Source of the DNA: JAYPWI01 sp038135065
GTDB lineage: Bacteria > Actinomycetota > Acidimicrobiia > Acidimicrobiales > Poriferisodalaceae
Direction: 5' to 3'
NCBI GenBank assembly: GCA_038135065.1
Contig: JAYPWI010000004.1
Location: 94,512 to 158,511, forward strand
Length of the DNA stretch: 64,000 nt
Shown: positions 1 through 9,340 of the stretch, one piece after another
Position numbering within the stretch: position 1 is the first letter of the stretch
How the letters are laid out: every line of letters starts with the position of its first letter
Translations under genes and position numbers: made by a program
Notes under the pieces: model-generated
The model's input: only the letters and a program-made list of their open reading frames with translations
Told to the model about the DNA's origin: nothing
Databases searched by the model: none

Positions 1-537
1 CGTCCCCGCCGAGTCCCCTACACGGTCGGCGACCAGGGAGCAGGCCGATCCGATCCCCGACGCAGCCAGGATCATCCACCTGGTTCGAGCGATGTCCGCT
101 CGCCAGCCGATCACCCAACAGAGCGCCGGAGTGAGAACGAGGGCGAGGGCCACCGGTTTGCCCACCCCGAGGTGGTTGGGGAGGAGATCGGCGTGGAACT
201 GGAACAGGTCGTCGACCATGAGGATGATCCCGACGACAGACCCGGCGCCCAGGAAACGGGCAGCTGACGGGCGCCCGGTCCGGGCGGCTACCCAGGCTCC
301 GCCCGCTGCAGTGACGAGGGCGGCTGTCCACAGCACGATGCCCAGGTTCGAGATCGCTCCCACATACCACGCCATGTCGGCGAGAGTGACGGGATCGTGG
401 GTGAGCTGCTCGAACGGCACGGAGTTCTGTAGGCCGAGGACCATCAGCACACCGAGGCCGAGGGCCCACGCAACGACCAGTGGACCGAGAAGTCGGAGCT
501 GTTCCCTCAGACCAAAGGGGTGTCGGCGATCGCTCAC
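1..537 (-). CDS. Multi-pass membrane protein, incomplete at the window edge
   Basis: This frame has no stop from the GTG at 537 down to base 1, so the C-terminus lies outside the window. The 179 visible residues begin VSDRRHPFGLREQ and contain at least four hydrophobic helices separated by short polar loops. One loop has an acidic DDLFQFH patch. I do not recognise the family. The start is inferred: it is the first GTG before the strongly hydrophobic part and sits 67 bases from the divergent gene that follows. An integral cytoplasmic-membrane protein is all that can be claimed. Confidence 0.6.
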   Translation of the reverse strand, partial: MSDRRHPFGLREQLRLLGPLVVAWALGLGVLMVLGLQNSVPFEQLTHDPVTLADMAWYVGAISNLGIVLWTAALVTAAGGAWVAARTGRPSAARFLGAGSVVGIILMVDDLFQFHADLLPNHLGVGKPVALALVLTPALCWVIGWRADIARTRWMILAASGIGSACSLVADRVGDSAGT

Positions 538-604
538 CCCAGTCCATCGGCTGCATGACGCTCAGTTGGAGGGAGCGGGTCGCTCTCGGAGAGTGGGGCC
601 GGTA

Positions 605-1186
605 ATGTGCGCACCGTTGGCCGGAAGCGAGGTCACCCGAGTGGACGATCTGGAGGAGCGGGTTCGGCGAGCCGCCCTCGCCGCTTCGACGTCGGACCGG
701 GTATTTGCGCCCCGGCAGGCTGCCCGCGTCGAACGTGAGGAACGTCGGGGCGAACGGAGACTGGCCGAGATGAGGCTGTCGGCGCTCAGCAAGCTGCTCC
801 GGCGACTTCGGCAGGCGCTCAAGGATCGAGGCGACGTGGGCACCGGCTCGTTCGTTCGCCACCGCCGACACCGGCTGTCACGGCTCCTGCCCAACACCCG
901 TCGCGGCTGGTTGGTGGCTCGCCTACCTGCTGAGGTAGTGGTCGACGGGGGCCGGTTCGGCGACAGTCGGCGCTCCTGTGAACTGCAGTTGGTCCTGCTG
1001 ACGCGGGGTCAGTTGTACGCGGCCAACGACGGTGTGCTGTTCGAGCGGTACCGCCTCGGTCAGAACCGCCATCCAGAGATGTCCGTCTCGTTCCCCATGC
1101 AGGCGTGGCGAGATCTCGAGGACCGTATCCCCGAGCACGTGGGCGAGTTGGTCGGCCGGTTGCAGCTCACGTGGGAGCGGGACTGA
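605..1186 (+). CDS. Hypothetical protein with basic coiled-coil-like N-terminal half
   Basis: The product is about 193 residues and I recognise no family. The first half is very rich in Arg, Glu and Ala with heptad-like spacing, suggesting a helical or coiled-coil segment. The second half looks like a small folded domain with several beta-like stretches. The start is uncertain: ATG at 605 and GTG at 641 are both in frame, and the region further upstream is coding for the divergent membrane protein instead. The stop lies 3 bases before the exonuclease-like gene, so the two are probably cotranscribed. Confidence 0.5.
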   Translation: MCAPLAGSEVTRVDDLEERVRRAALAASTSDRVFAPRQAARVEREERRGERRLAEMRLSALSKLLRRLRQALKDRGDVGTGSFVRHRRHRLSRLLPNTRRGWLVARLPAEVVVDGGRFGDSRRSCELQLVLLTRGQLYAANDGVLFERYRLGQNRHPEMSVSFPMQAWRDLEDRIPEHVGELVGRLQLTWERD

Positions 1187-1189
1187 TCC

Positions 1190-2068
1190 ATGCAGGTCCA
1201 CCTCATCGACGGCACCTACGAGTTGTTCCGCCATCACTTCGCCATGCCGTCGAGGACATCGTCAGCAGGGAGGGAGGTCGGGGCCTGCTACGGGGTGCTG
1301 CGCAACGTGCTGACCCTGCTCGAAGACGGGGCAACCCATGTCGCGGTAGCCACCGATCACGTCATCGAGTCGTTCCGCAATGACCTGTGGAGTGGTTACA
1401 AGGACGGGAGCGGTGTCGAAGCCGAACTGCTGGAGCAGTTCGGGCCGATGGAGGAGGCCCTGGCCGCCCTCGGGGTCGCCGTATGGCCGATGGTCGAGTT
1501 CGAGGCCGACGACGGGCTGGCGGCTGGAGCATCGATGGCGTCTGCCGATCCGCGGGTGACCGAGGTGCGGATCTGCACCGTCGACAAGGATCTCGCCCAG
1601 TGTGTGGGTGGCAAGGTCGTGCAGTGGGACCGACGGAAGGATGTCGTGCTCGATGTCGCCGCCGTCATCGACAAGTTCGGTGTGGCCCCCGAGTCGATTC
1701 CCGATTACCTGGCCCTGGTGGGAGACAGCGCAGACGGGTTCCCTGGCCTCACCGGCTGGGGGGCCAAATCGGCGGCTACCGTGCTGGCGCGGTACGGACA
1801 TATCGAGCAGATCCCCGACGACCCCACCTCGTGGGACGTGACCGTACGGGGGGCGGCCAAGCTCGGCGCGACTCTGGCCGACCAGCGAGAGCTGGCCCTG
1901 TTGTTCCGCCAGGTAGCGACTGTGGTCACCGATGGGCCCGTGACCGGTGGAGTGGACGACATCGAGTGGCGGGGACCCCATGCGGAACTCGCCGCCGTCT
2001 GCGCTGATCTCGACGCTCCGGCAGTGCTGGACCGAGCCGAACGGTTGGCCAGATCTCGCGGGTGGTGA
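1190..2068 (+). CDS. 5'-3' exonuclease / flap endonuclease-like protein
   Basis: The 292 residues resemble the 5' nuclease domain of DNA polymerase I but stand alone, without a polymerase. Visible landmarks are the N-terminal acidic strand LIDGTYELFR, an EADDGLA motif near residue 103, TVDKDLAQ near 128 and the helix-hairpin-helix GDSADGFPGLTGWGAKSA near residues 178-195. These supply the acidic metal ligands and DNA-binding loop of the family. The expected role is structure-specific cleavage of 5' ends in DNA repair or replication, in the cytoplasm. The ATG lies 3 bases after the previous stop. Confidence 0.82.
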   Translation: MQVHLIDGTYELFRHHFAMPSRTSSAGREVGACYGVLRNVLTLLEDGATHVAVATDHVIESFRNDLWSGYKDGSGVEAELLEQFGPMEEALAALGVAVWPMVEFEADDGLAAGASMASADPRVTEVRICTVDKDLAQCVGGKVVQWDRRKDVVLDVAAVIDKFGVAPESIPDYLALVGDSADGFPGLTGWGAKSAATVLARYGHIEQIPDDPTSWDVTVRGAAKLGATLADQRELALLFRQVATVVTDGPVTGGVDDIEWRGPHAELAAVCADLDAPAVLDRAERLARSRGW

Positions 2069-2141
2069 CCCCGATCGGTCGACGGCGCATCGAGGTTCGC
2101 AGACGGCTACCGTAGGAGCACGTACGACGTAGGGGGTTGTG

Positions 2142-2501
2142 ATGGAACTCGGTCCCGTTCATCACGTGTCCATCAATGTGCCAAGTGTGGACGACACGCT
2201 GGCCTTCTACACGGACACGCTGGGCATGAAGGCGCTCGATCGTCCGGACTTCGGCTTTCCCGGGGCCTGGTTGCAAACCCCGGGTGGTGCCGAGGTTCAT
2301 CTCATCGAGGTCGAGGGATGGGTGCCGCCCAAGGGTCAGCATTGGGCGTTCCTGGTGGATGACATCGACGAGACCGTTGCCGACCTTCGGGGCCGGGGTG
2401 TCGAGATCCGCGACCCGCGGCCGATCCCGGGTACACCGGCTCGCCAGACGTTCTTCTTCGACCCGGTCGGCAACATGATCGAGCTGAACCAGCCTGCCTG
2501 A
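2142..2501 (+). CDS. VOC (glyoxalase/bleomycin resistance) family protein
   Basis: This 119-residue protein has one vicinal-oxygen-chelate module: an N-terminal HHVSINV strand carrying a metal-ligand His, DTLAFYTDTLGMK, and a C-terminal FFFDPVGNMIELNQP strand with the Glu ligand. The length is normal for a single-module VOC protein, which usually works as a dimer. Possible activities include glyoxalase, epimerase or dioxygenase; the sequence does not decide among them. The GTG-ATG pair at 2139/2142 follows a GTAGGGGG ribosome-binding site, and ATG 2142 has the better spacing. Confidence 0.8.
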   Translation: MELGPVHHVSINVPSVDDTLAFYTDTLGMKALDRPDFGFPGAWLQTPGGAEVHLIEVEGWVPPKGQHWAFLVDDIDETVADLRGRGVEIRDPRPIPGTPARQTFFFDPVGNMIELNQPA

Positions 2502-2536
2502 TCAGCTCGCCGAACCGCTCACCGGTACGAGCCTCG

Positions 2537-4147
2537 TCAGGCCGTTTGTACGGCGCCGTCGGCTGAGGGGTCAGCCCCGCCGTCGAGGACACCACCCTCG
2601 ATCCTGATGCCGTGCACCCATGCGAAGTCGTGGGTGTAGGGGCTGCGGATCACCTCGTACCCCTCGGCTTCAAGCGCATCGGTTACCGACCACGGCACCC
2701 CGTTGCTGACGTCGATGGCATCACTGGTCCCCGACACCCGTGGCGCTGATACTGCGGCCAGCATGTCCATGTCGTGGTCGATGACGTTGAGGAGTACCTG
2801 GGTGACCCCCATGGCGATCTGGGTGCCGCCCGGCGCGCCGACTACCACCCGGAGGCGATCTTCGTCGAAGACCATGGTCGGGCACAGTGAACTGAAGCGG
2901 CTCTTGCCAGGGGCCAGGCTGTTGGCGCGTCCTGGCCGTGGGTCGAACACGGCCATGCAGCCGTTGTACATGAAGCCCAGTCCGTCGGTGATCACTCCTG
3001 AGGGCATCCCCAGGGAGTGCGTCATCGAGGCGGCGTTGCCATCCCGATCGACCACGGCGACATGGGTGGTGTCCCGCGGTTCGTAGGCCATCCGGGCCAC
3101 CGAGGCTCGTTCGCCTGCGGCCATGGACGCAGCGTGGGTGGCTGCGTGTTCCTTGGAGATGAGCAGGTCCAGGGGCACGTCGAAGAATGCGGGGTCGCCC
3201 ACATGACGATCCTTGTCCGAGGTGGCCCGCTTCATCGCCTCGGTGACGGTTCGGACGTAGTCGACGGTGTTGTGGCCAAGGCCGGCCAGGTCGAAGTGTT
3301 CGAGGATGTTCAGCATCTCGAGCACCATCACCCCGCCCCCGGGCGGATGGTTCGTGCTGACCCCACAGCCCCGGTAGGTGCCTCGGATCGGTTCGTTGTG
3401 CACGGTTCGGTAACCGGCCAGGTCGGCTTCAGCGAGCAGGCCCCCGTTCGCAGCCATGTCCTCGGCGATCCGCTCGGCGATCCGGCCCGTGTAGAAGGCA
3501 TCTGCCCCCTCCTCGGCAATGATCTTCAGGGTCGATCCGAGGTCCGGGTTGCGGACGACATCGCCCACCCGTTTGAGCGACCCGTCGGGACGGAAGTAGA
3601 TCTCTCGCCCGGTGGCCGACACTCGTAAACGGTCGACGTTGTCGGCTCGGCCCATGGTGGCGCCTTCCGCCCACCAACCAGCGACATGGGGACGTACCAC
3701 GAATCCCTCGTCTGCCCAGCGGATGGCGTGGCTGACGATCTCGGTCCAGTCCTTGACTCCCCAGGTGGTCTGGGCCTCGAAGTAGGCCCGCATCGAACCT
3801 GGCGTCGCGATGGCCTGGTAGCCCACGTCGTTGACGTTGCCGTCGAGCACGAAGCCGAATCCGTCACGGGTCTCGCCGATGACGAGGTCCTCCCACTGAT
3901 CTGCTCGGGTGGCCATGGGGGAGCGGGCATGGAAGTCGATGCAGTGATGAACGCCTCGTTCGGGCAGGTAGACCTGGATGTTGCCGAACCCGGCGATCCC
4001 GCACATCTGGGGGTCGACCACCCCCGCGACCAGTCCGGCGGCAATCGCCGCGTCGACGGCGTTCCCTCCAGCCCGGAGCACGGCGGCTCCCGCCTCGACC
4101 GCCTCCGGCTGGGCGGCCACCACCATGCCCTGTTCGTACATCGTCAT
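2537..4147 (-). CDS. ggt: Gamma-glutamyltransferase family protein
   Basis: The 536 residues cover the whole Ntn-hydrolase precursor. The autocleavage site is clear at residues 359-360 in RDTTHVAVVDRDGNA, where Thr360 would become the N-terminal nucleophile of the small subunit. A glycine-rich NHPPGGGVMVLEM stretch lies near residue 268. The enzyme would transfer or hydrolyse gamma-glutamyl groups, for example of glutathione-like thiols. No clear signal peptide is visible at the N-terminus, so a cytoplasmic location is possible, unlike classical periplasmic GGT. It converges on the VOC gene and diverges from the carboxylase genes. Confidence 0.88.
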   Translation of the reverse strand: MTMYEQGMVVAAQPEAVEAGAAVLRAGGNAVDAAIAAGLVAGVVDPQMCGIAGFGNIQVYLPERGVHHCIDFHARSPMATRADQWEDLVIGETRDGFGFVLDGNVNDVGYQAIATPGSMRAYFEAQTTWGVKDWTEIVSHAIRWADEGFVVRPHVAGWWAEGATMGRADNVDRLRVSATGREIYFRPDGSLKRVGDVVRNPDLGSTLKIIAEEGADAFYTGRIAERIAEDMAANGGLLAEADLAGYRTVHNEPIRGTYRGCGVSTNHPPGGGVMVLEMLNILEHFDLAGLGHNTVDYVRTVTEAMKRATSDKDRHVGDPAFFDVPLDLLISKEHAATHAASMAAGERASVARMAYEPRDTTHVAVVDRDGNAASMTHSLGMPSGVITDGLGFMYNGCMAVFDPRPGRANSLAPGKSRFSSLCPTMVFDEDRLRVVVGAPGGTQIAMGVTQVLLNVIDHDMDMLAAVSAPRVSGTSDAIDVSNGVPWSVTDALEAEGYEVIRSPYTHDFAWVHGIRIEGGVLDGGADPSADGAVQTA

Positions 4148-4227
4148 CGAGCACCCCCGTTGTCGTGGGTTCCATTGTGCCCGCGGTTTGGGGTTGGCTG
4201 TGGTGCCGGGGGCTACGATCAGACCTC

Positions 4228-5784
4228 GTGTCTCATCCCAGCATGTCCGAACGACTGGCAGATCTCAGCGCCCGGCGGGAGGCCGCGGTCAACGCTGGAT
4301 CGGACCGGGCCGTCCAGCGCCAGCACGACAAGGGCAAGATGCTGGCCCGGGAGCGGATCGACTATCTCCTCGACGAGGGGTCGTTCCACGAGATCGACAT
4401 GCTGGCCCGCCATCGGGCCCACGACGTCGGGTTGGAGGAGCGTCCGTACACCGACGGCATCATCACCGGCTGGGGAACCATCGACGGCCGCAAGGTGTTC
4501 GTCGCCTCCCAGGACTTCACCGTGTTCGGTGGGGCCCTCGGAGAGGTGTTCGCCGAAAAGACGCACAAGATCATGGACCTTGCCGAATCGGTGGGGGCGC
4601 CGATGATCGGCCTGAACGACGGTGCCGGGGCTCGGATCCAGGAGGGCGTGGTGTCCCTGGCGGGATATGGCGGCATCTTCCGACGCAATGTCAAGGCGTC
4701 GGGTGTCATCCCCCAGATCTCGGTGATCCTCGGACCCTGTGCCGGGGGAGCCGTCTACTCCCCGGCCATGACCGATTTCATCTTCATGGTCCGCGACACG
4801 TCGCACATGTTCATCACGGGACCAGATGTCGTGAAGACGGTCACCGGCGAGGATGTCACCCTCGAGGAACTCGGGGGCGCTGGATCGCACTCCACCAAGT
4901 CCGGGGTGGCGACGTTCGTGGCTCCCGACGAACAGTCGGTGCTCGACGACGTGAAGTACCTGCTGTCGTTCCTGCCCTCCAACAACATCGACGCCCCGCC
5001 GAGGGTGGAGTGCGAGGACGATCCGGAGCGGTCCTGCCCCGAACTGCGGGATCTCCTGCCGGAGAGCTCCAATGTTCCCTACGACATGAAGCAGGTCATC
5101 GAGTCGGTGGTCGACGACGGTGAGTTCATGGAGTACCACGCTCGCTGGGCCGGTTCGATCGTGTGTGGGTTCGCCCGGATCGACGGCATGCCCATCGGTG
5201 TGGTGGGGAACCAGCCAGCCATCATGGCCGGCGTGCTCGACATCGAGTCCTCGGAGAAGGCCGCCCGGTTCGTGCGCTTCTGCGACGCCTTCAACCTGCC
5301 GCTGTTGACCTTCGTGGACGTTCCGGGGTTCCTGCCCGGTGTCGATCAGGAACACGGCGGCATCATCCGCCACGGGGCCAAGCTGCTCTACGCCTACTGC
5401 GAGGCCACTGTGCCTCGAGTCTCGGTCATCACCCGTAAGGCCTACGGCGGGGCCTACGTGGTGATGGACTCGAAGTCGGTGGGCAGCGATGTTTCCCTTG
5501 CATGGCCCAGCGCCGAGCTGGCCGTGATGGGGCCGCAGGGGGCTGTCGAGATCCTGTATCGGCGGGAGTTGCAGCAGTCGGCCGACCCCGATGCGCGCAA
5601 GACCGAGTTGGTCGAGGACTACACCGCTCGCTACGCCAATCCCTATGTGGCGGCCGAGCGAGGCATCGTCGATGCCGTCATCGACCCGGCCGACACCCGT
5701 AGGGAGGTGGTGGCTGCCTTCCGCATGATCTCCACCAAACGAGAGCAGCTGCCGCAGCGCAAGCACGGGAACGTCCCCCTGTGA
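4228..5784 (+). CDS. Acyl-CoA carboxylase carboxyltransferase (beta) subunit
   Basis: About 518 residues match the biotin-dependent carboxyltransferase subunits that act on propionyl-CoA or acetyl-CoA. Landmarks are KGKMLARERIDYLLDEGSF near the N-terminus, NDGAGARIQEG in the N-subdomain and TRKAYGGAYVVM with GPQGAVEILYRR in the C-subdomain. It would transfer CO2 from carboxybiotin to acyl-CoA, together with a biotinylated alpha subunit encoded elsewhere. The start is either GTG 4228 or ATG 4243; neither has a strong ribosome-binding site. Its stop overlaps the next start (GTGA), coupling it to the epsilon-like subunit. Confidence 0.9.
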   Translation: MSHPSMSERLADLSARREAAVNAGSDRAVQRQHDKGKMLARERIDYLLDEGSFHEIDMLARHRAHDVGLEERPYTDGIITGWGTIDGRKVFVASQDFTVFGGALGEVFAEKTHKIMDLAESVGAPMIGLNDGAGARIQEGVVSLAGYGGIFRRNVKASGVIPQISVILGPCAGGAVYSPAMTDFIFMVRDTSHMFITGPDVVKTVTGEDVTLEELGGAGSHSTKSGVATFVAPDEQSVLDDVKYLLSFLPSNNIDAPPRVECEDDPERSCPELRDLLPESSNVPYDMKQVIESVVDDGEFMEYHARWAGSIVCGFARIDGMPIGVVGNQPAIMAGVLDIESSEKAARFVRFCDAFNLPLLTFVDVPGFLPGVDQEHGGIIRHGAKLLYAYCEATVPRVSVITRKAYGGAYVVMDSKSVGSDVSLAWPSAELAVMGPQGAVEILYRRELQQSADPDARKTELVEDYTARYANPYVAAERGIVDAVIDPADTRREVVAAFRMISTKREQLPQRKHGNVPL

Positions 5785-5984
5785 GCCCCACCGTCGACCG
5801 CAGGTTCGCAGTGGCCGGGGTGTCGCCTGCGCCCACCGAGGAGGAAGCGGCGGCCATCATGGTTGCGGTCGAATTGTTGTGGCCGGTTCCCCCGGTTCCC
5901 ATGCCCGACCCTGAAGTGTCGGGTTGGCGGTTCAGTGCTCGTGGGTGGGACCGACCGGCGCGCTGGCCTGCCCGTCAGTACTGA
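5781..5984 (+). CDS. Acyl-CoA carboxylase epsilon-like subunit
   Basis: This 67-residue protein overlaps the carboxyltransferase stop by four bases. The PTEEEAAAIMVAVELLWP segment resembles the helix of actinobacterial AccE/PccE subunits, and the C-terminus is rich in Arg and Trp. In known actinobacterial complexes such subunits hold the alpha and beta subunits together and affect substrate choice. The identification rests on position, size and a short motif, so it is a reasoned call. The gene ends 23 bases before the end of the convergent carotenoid oxygenase gene. Confidence 0.65.
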   Translation: MSPTVDRRFAVAGVSPAPTEEEAAAIMVAVELLWPVPPVPMPDPEVSGWRFSARGWDRPARWPARQY

Positions 5985-6007
5985 GCTCCGACAGCCGTTC
6001 GAGCAGA

Positions 6008-7345
6008 TCAGTCGCTAGCGGGCACCCAACTCCCGTGGAAGCCGAAGGGGACCCGGCGAGGCAGTTCCACCACGGCAACAGGCTCGGCCCCGGTATCCGA
6101 GGCGTCCAGGATCACGAGGTCGCTCCGGTCCTCGGCCCGGTCGTACACATAGCCCATGAGCCATCCATCGTCCTCGCTGGTGGCGTCGGCCCGGGGCACG
6201 AACACGAATTCTCCGGGGCTCCGACCGGGGCCGAGATCGATGGCCGACGAGGTGTTGGTCGCCATGTCGAACTTGACCACCGTGCGGGCCTCGGGGTCGC
6301 CGTCCACCCTGGCATCGCCCACAGCGGAGCCGTACCGGGAGGGGCGAGCGACCCGGTCGTCGGCCACCCGCCCGAACTCGATGGCTCGGTCATCGAGCTG
6401 GGTCTCGGTAACCCGTCCGGACGCGGGGTCGATGAACCATCGCCACAGGGAAGCGGACACGTCGAAATCGGTCGATCCGGCCCACATGCTCGGGTAGCGG
6501 GCCACGTCCACGACCACACCGTCAGCGCGATCGAAGGCGTTGACCGGATGGAACACGTAGCACGGATCGATCTCGAACCATCTGATGTCGGACGCCTGAC
6601 CGGTTCGGGGCATCACACCCAGCCGAGCGCCGTTGTCGGGCCGGAATTGGAAGGGCATCGTTCCCTGTAGGGCGAGATCGAGGTCGAACACCACTGGCAG
6701 GTCCATGAACACCACCGACGAAGCGGTCACGTTGAAGTCGTGCATCATGACCGGCGCCGGCAGATCGATGGCCTCTTGCTGCACCAGTGTCCCGTCGGAG
6801 GACACCCGAAGATAGGTCAGGTAGGGGGGCATCAGGCCGTAACCGAATGCCAACATTTCACCGGTATCGGGGCAGAGCTTGGGGTGTGCGGTGAACGCTG
6901 CGTCGAGACGGCCGCCGAACGTGACGGGACCGATGGTGTCGAGGTCGCCGTTCAACTCGTAGGGAACATGTCCCTCCTCGAGGCACAGGATGCGACCCGC
7001 ATGGGACACCACGTGGGTGTTGGCCTTGGAGTCCAGGCTGGAGAATGTGGGGTTCTCGAGGTCGATCACCGGACGGGTGGGATCGTCGAAAAAGGGTGTG
7101 CGTACCCAGCGATTCCGATACCACTCGGCTCGGCCCTCCCGCAGGCGCACACCGTGGACCATCCCGTCGCCGAGGAACCAATGGGCGGACTCCCCGGTGA
7201 TCGGGTTCGCCCCGTTGCGCAGGTAGCGCCCATCGAGTTCGGTCGGGATGAGGCCTCGGACCACCAGGTCGGTGACCGTCACCTCGTCGGTCACCGGGGC
7301 GTAGTTCCCCCGGAGGTGGAAGGGCAGGTCGTCGGTCACGGACAT
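6008..7345 (-). CDS. Carotenoid cleavage oxygenase family protein
   Basis: The 445 residues fit the seven-bladed propeller of carotenoid and stilbene cleavage oxygenases. Four His ligands for the non-haem iron can be placed: His154 (AHPK), His202 (MMHDFN), His266 (VFHPVNA) and His437 (GFHGSW) near the C-terminus. The reaction would be oxidative cleavage of a polyene or related alkene by O2; the exact substrate cannot be read from sequence. ATG 7345 is chosen because a GGAG lies just upstream and MSVTDDLPFHLRGNYAPV matches a normal N-terminus. A longer frame to 7597 would run into the divergent gene. Confidence 0.88.
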   Translation of the reverse strand: MSVTDDLPFHLRGNYAPVTDEVTVTDLVVRGLIPTELDGRYLRNGANPITGESAHWFLGDGMVHGVRLREGRAEWYRNRWVRTPFFDDPTRPVIDLENPTFSSLDSKANTHVVSHAGRILCLEEGHVPYELNGDLDTIGPVTFGGRLDAAFTAHPKLCPDTGEMLAFGYGLMPPYLTYLRVSSDGTLVQQEAIDLPAPVMMHDFNVTASSVVFMDLPVVFDLDLALQGTMPFQFRPDNGARLGVMPRTGQASDIRWFEIDPCYVFHPVNAFDRADGVVVDVARYPSMWAGSTDFDVSASLWRWFIDPASGRVTETQLDDRAIEFGRVADDRVARPSRYGSAVGDARVDGDPEARTVVKFDMATNTSSAIDLGPGRSPGEFVFVPRADATSEDDGWLMGYVYDRAEDRSDLVILDASDTGAEPVAVVELPRRVPFGFHGSWVPASD

Positions 7346-7435
7346 GGGGCTCTCCAGGGCGAGCAGGTCGGACAACTCATCATCGCGTAGTCCCACGGAC
7401 GTGAAGAACGGCCGGTGACATGACAGCATCACTCC

Positions 7436-8563
7436 ATGGCAGATACCCCCTCGGCCCTGTCCGATCTCAAGGTGATCGACATCTCCACCGTGTTCGCCGG
7501 GCCGCACTGTGCCCGGTACCTGGCCGACTTCGGCGCCGATGTCGTCAAGGTCGAGCGCCCCGGTGGGGACACGGTGCGGAACATGGGGTGGCGTCACGAC
7601 GACGGCGAGACCCTTTTCTGGAAGCTGGTGAATCGCAACAAGCGGTGCATCACCCTCGACCTGCGAGACGGCGACGACCTGGCCATGTTGCGTCGCATGC
7701 TGGCGGTGGCTGACGTTCTCGTCGAGAACCTGCGCCCCGGAAAGCTCGAGGCGTTGGGGTTGGTACCCGATGAGCTGATCGCTGTCAACCCCCGCCTGGT
7801 GATCACCAGGGTGTCGGGGTTCGGTCAGGATGGTCCGTACCGGCAGCGGGCCGGGTTCGCCACCCTGGCCGAGGCCATGAGCGGGTTCGCCTCGATCAAT
7901 GGCGAGGGAGACGGAGGCCCCCTCCTACCGCCCATTCCGCTGACCGATGAACTCGCCGGTCTCGCCGCAGCCTTCGCCACCATGGTGGCCGTGCATGGAG
8001 GCGGAGGTCAGGTCGTCGATGTCAACCTGCTCGAGACGATGCTGCAGGTCATGGGCCCGCTGCCCGGAGCCTGGGTCTCCGAGGGATACCTGCAGCCCCG
8101 CATGGGCTCGGGGATTCCCTACAGCGTCCCCCGCGGCACGTATCAGTCGGCTGATGGGAAGTGGCTGGCAGTGAGCACGTCGAGTGACAGCGTGGCTGCT
8201 CGGGTGATGAAGCTGATCGGTCGTGAGGGCGATGATCGCTTCGCCACCTTCGACGGCCGGATCGCTCATCGTGACGAAGTGGAAGCCGAGATGCGGGCCT
8301 GGGTGGGATCCCGCACCCTCGAAGAGGCCTTGGCTGCATTCGAGGAGGCCGATGCCGCTGCCGCTCCCGTGTTCGACGTCGCGGAGATGTCGGCAGACCC
8401 GCACATCGTGGCTCGCGAGGCGTTGATCGAGGTCGACGGAGTGGTCCAGCCGAACCTCATCGCCCGACTGTCTCGAACTCCGGGAAAGGTCAGATGGGCC
8501 GGACGCGCTCTCGGGCACGACAACGACCACCGGCCAGGCCCGGACCGCGACTGGTTTGCCTGA
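7436..8563 (+). CDS. Class III (CaiB/BaiF) CoA-transferase
   Basis: The 375 residues match family III CoA-transferases from start to end: ISTVFAGPHCARYLADFGADVVKVERP at the N-terminus, VENLRPGKLEALGL near 100 and VSGFGQDGPY near 125. The family moves CoA between carboxylic acids through an Asp-linked anhydride. LTDELAGLAAAFA near residue 170 contains the candidate catalytic Asp. Substrates cannot be assigned. The ATG sits 90 bases from the divergent oxygenase start. The stop abuts the convergent GGDEF-like gene with no spacer. Confidence 0.9.
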   Translation: MADTPSALSDLKVIDISTVFAGPHCARYLADFGADVVKVERPGGDTVRNMGWRHDDGETLFWKLVNRNKRCITLDLRDGDDLAMLRRMLAVADVLVENLRPGKLEALGLVPDELIAVNPRLVITRVSGFGQDGPYRQRAGFATLAEAMSGFASINGEGDGGPLLPPIPLTDELAGLAAAFATMVAVHGGGGQVVDVNLLETMLQVMGPLPGAWVSEGYLQPRMGSGIPYSVPRGTYQSADGKWLAVSTSSDSVAARVMKLIGREGDDRFATFDGRIAHRDEVEAEMRAWVGSRTLEEALAAFEEADAAAAPVFDVAEMSADPHIVAREALIEVDGVVQPNLIARLSRTPGKVRWAGRALGHDNDHRPGPDRDWFA

Positions 8564-9268
8564 TCAGTCCAGAGACTCCACGGCCGCGATCTCGATGCAC
8601 TCCTGGGGCCAGTCGAGGGCCCGTAGCAACGCATCGTGGCTCCGGTCGATGAGGTCGCCGCTGTCGAGTCCGTGTGCCGGATAGCAGGCGATCCCGGCCC
8701 AGGAGCGTAGGTCGGGGTGGGTTTCGGCGAGCTGGCGTCGGATGCGTTCGGCCGCCCAGACGGCGCCGGGCTCGGGGGTGTCCTCGAGGAGCAGGGCGAC
8801 GTGCCCTGGTCCGAGACGGTACGCCGTATCGCAGTCACGCAAGGTGTGTTGCAGCAAGCGAGCGGTGGTCGTGTCAGGAGCGGGCACGGTGCGAGGCTCG
8901 GGGTTGGTGCACCTCACCTGGAGCTGGACGACGGACAGAGGGCGGAGGAATCGCCGGGCTGCCATGAGGCGCTGTTGGACGGCCAGAGCGAAGTAGTCAC
9001 CGCCGACCAGTCCATCGGATTGCTCAGGCGTTGCGTCGCCCGAGGTGCGGACAGAGTCTGTGAGGTCGGGGCTGTCGGGGAGTGCCGGATCATCGGCTGG
9101 GGGGCGGCCAGCTGTGATCACGAGCGGGCCCGTGAGGGCGCAGATGCCTGCAACGATGGCCAGGCCACCGGAGCCGGATACTGCGGAGGCTACGCCCGCC
9201 GCACAACCGGCCAGGCCGACCAGGGTGGCGGCCCTGGCACCGGGAATGGACGAGAGGTCACCGAACAT
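8564..9268 (-). CDS. Membrane protein with degenerate GGDEF domain
   Basis: The product is 234 residues. Two hydrophobic helices occupy roughly residues 10-55. A polar linker follows, then a C-terminal domain with the GGDEF fold pattern: an AERIRRQL helix and a GIACYPAHGLDSGDLIDRSHDALLRA stretch typical of diguanylate cyclases. The signature itself is lost: the expected turn reads RLGPGHVALLLE, without GGDEF. It is therefore probably not a cyclase and may bind a nucleotide or act as a scaffold. A GTG at 9331 is an alternative start. The gene follows the mutase gene on the same strand. Confidence 0.6.
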   Translation of the reverse strand: MFGDLSSIPGARAATLVGLAGCAAGVASAVSGSGGLAIVAGICALTGPLVITAGRPPADDPALPDSPDLTDSVRTSGDATPEQSDGLVGGDYFALAVQQRLMAARRFLRPLSVVQLQVRCTNPEPRTVPAPDTTTARLLQHTLRDCDTAYRLGPGHVALLLEDTPEPGAVWAAERIRRQLAETHPDLRSWAGIACYPAHGLDSGDLIDRSHDALLRALDWPQECIEIAAVESLD

Positions 9269-9340
9269 CCACCATCCATCGGCTGATCGTGTTGCCCCCT
9301 GAGGGTTGTGGTGGCCTCGACGGGACACCACCGTGCGGGG

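Noticed and set aside
92..604. N-terminal extension of the first plus-strand gene
   Set aside because: This part overlaps the minus-strand membrane protein, whose hydrophobic helices are much more protein-like than the Arg/Pro/Ser-rich plus-strand reading.
4219..5766. Long antisense open frame of 515 residues
   Set aside because: It is the complement of the carboxyltransferase gene, which shows intact family motifs. It has no recognisable domain.
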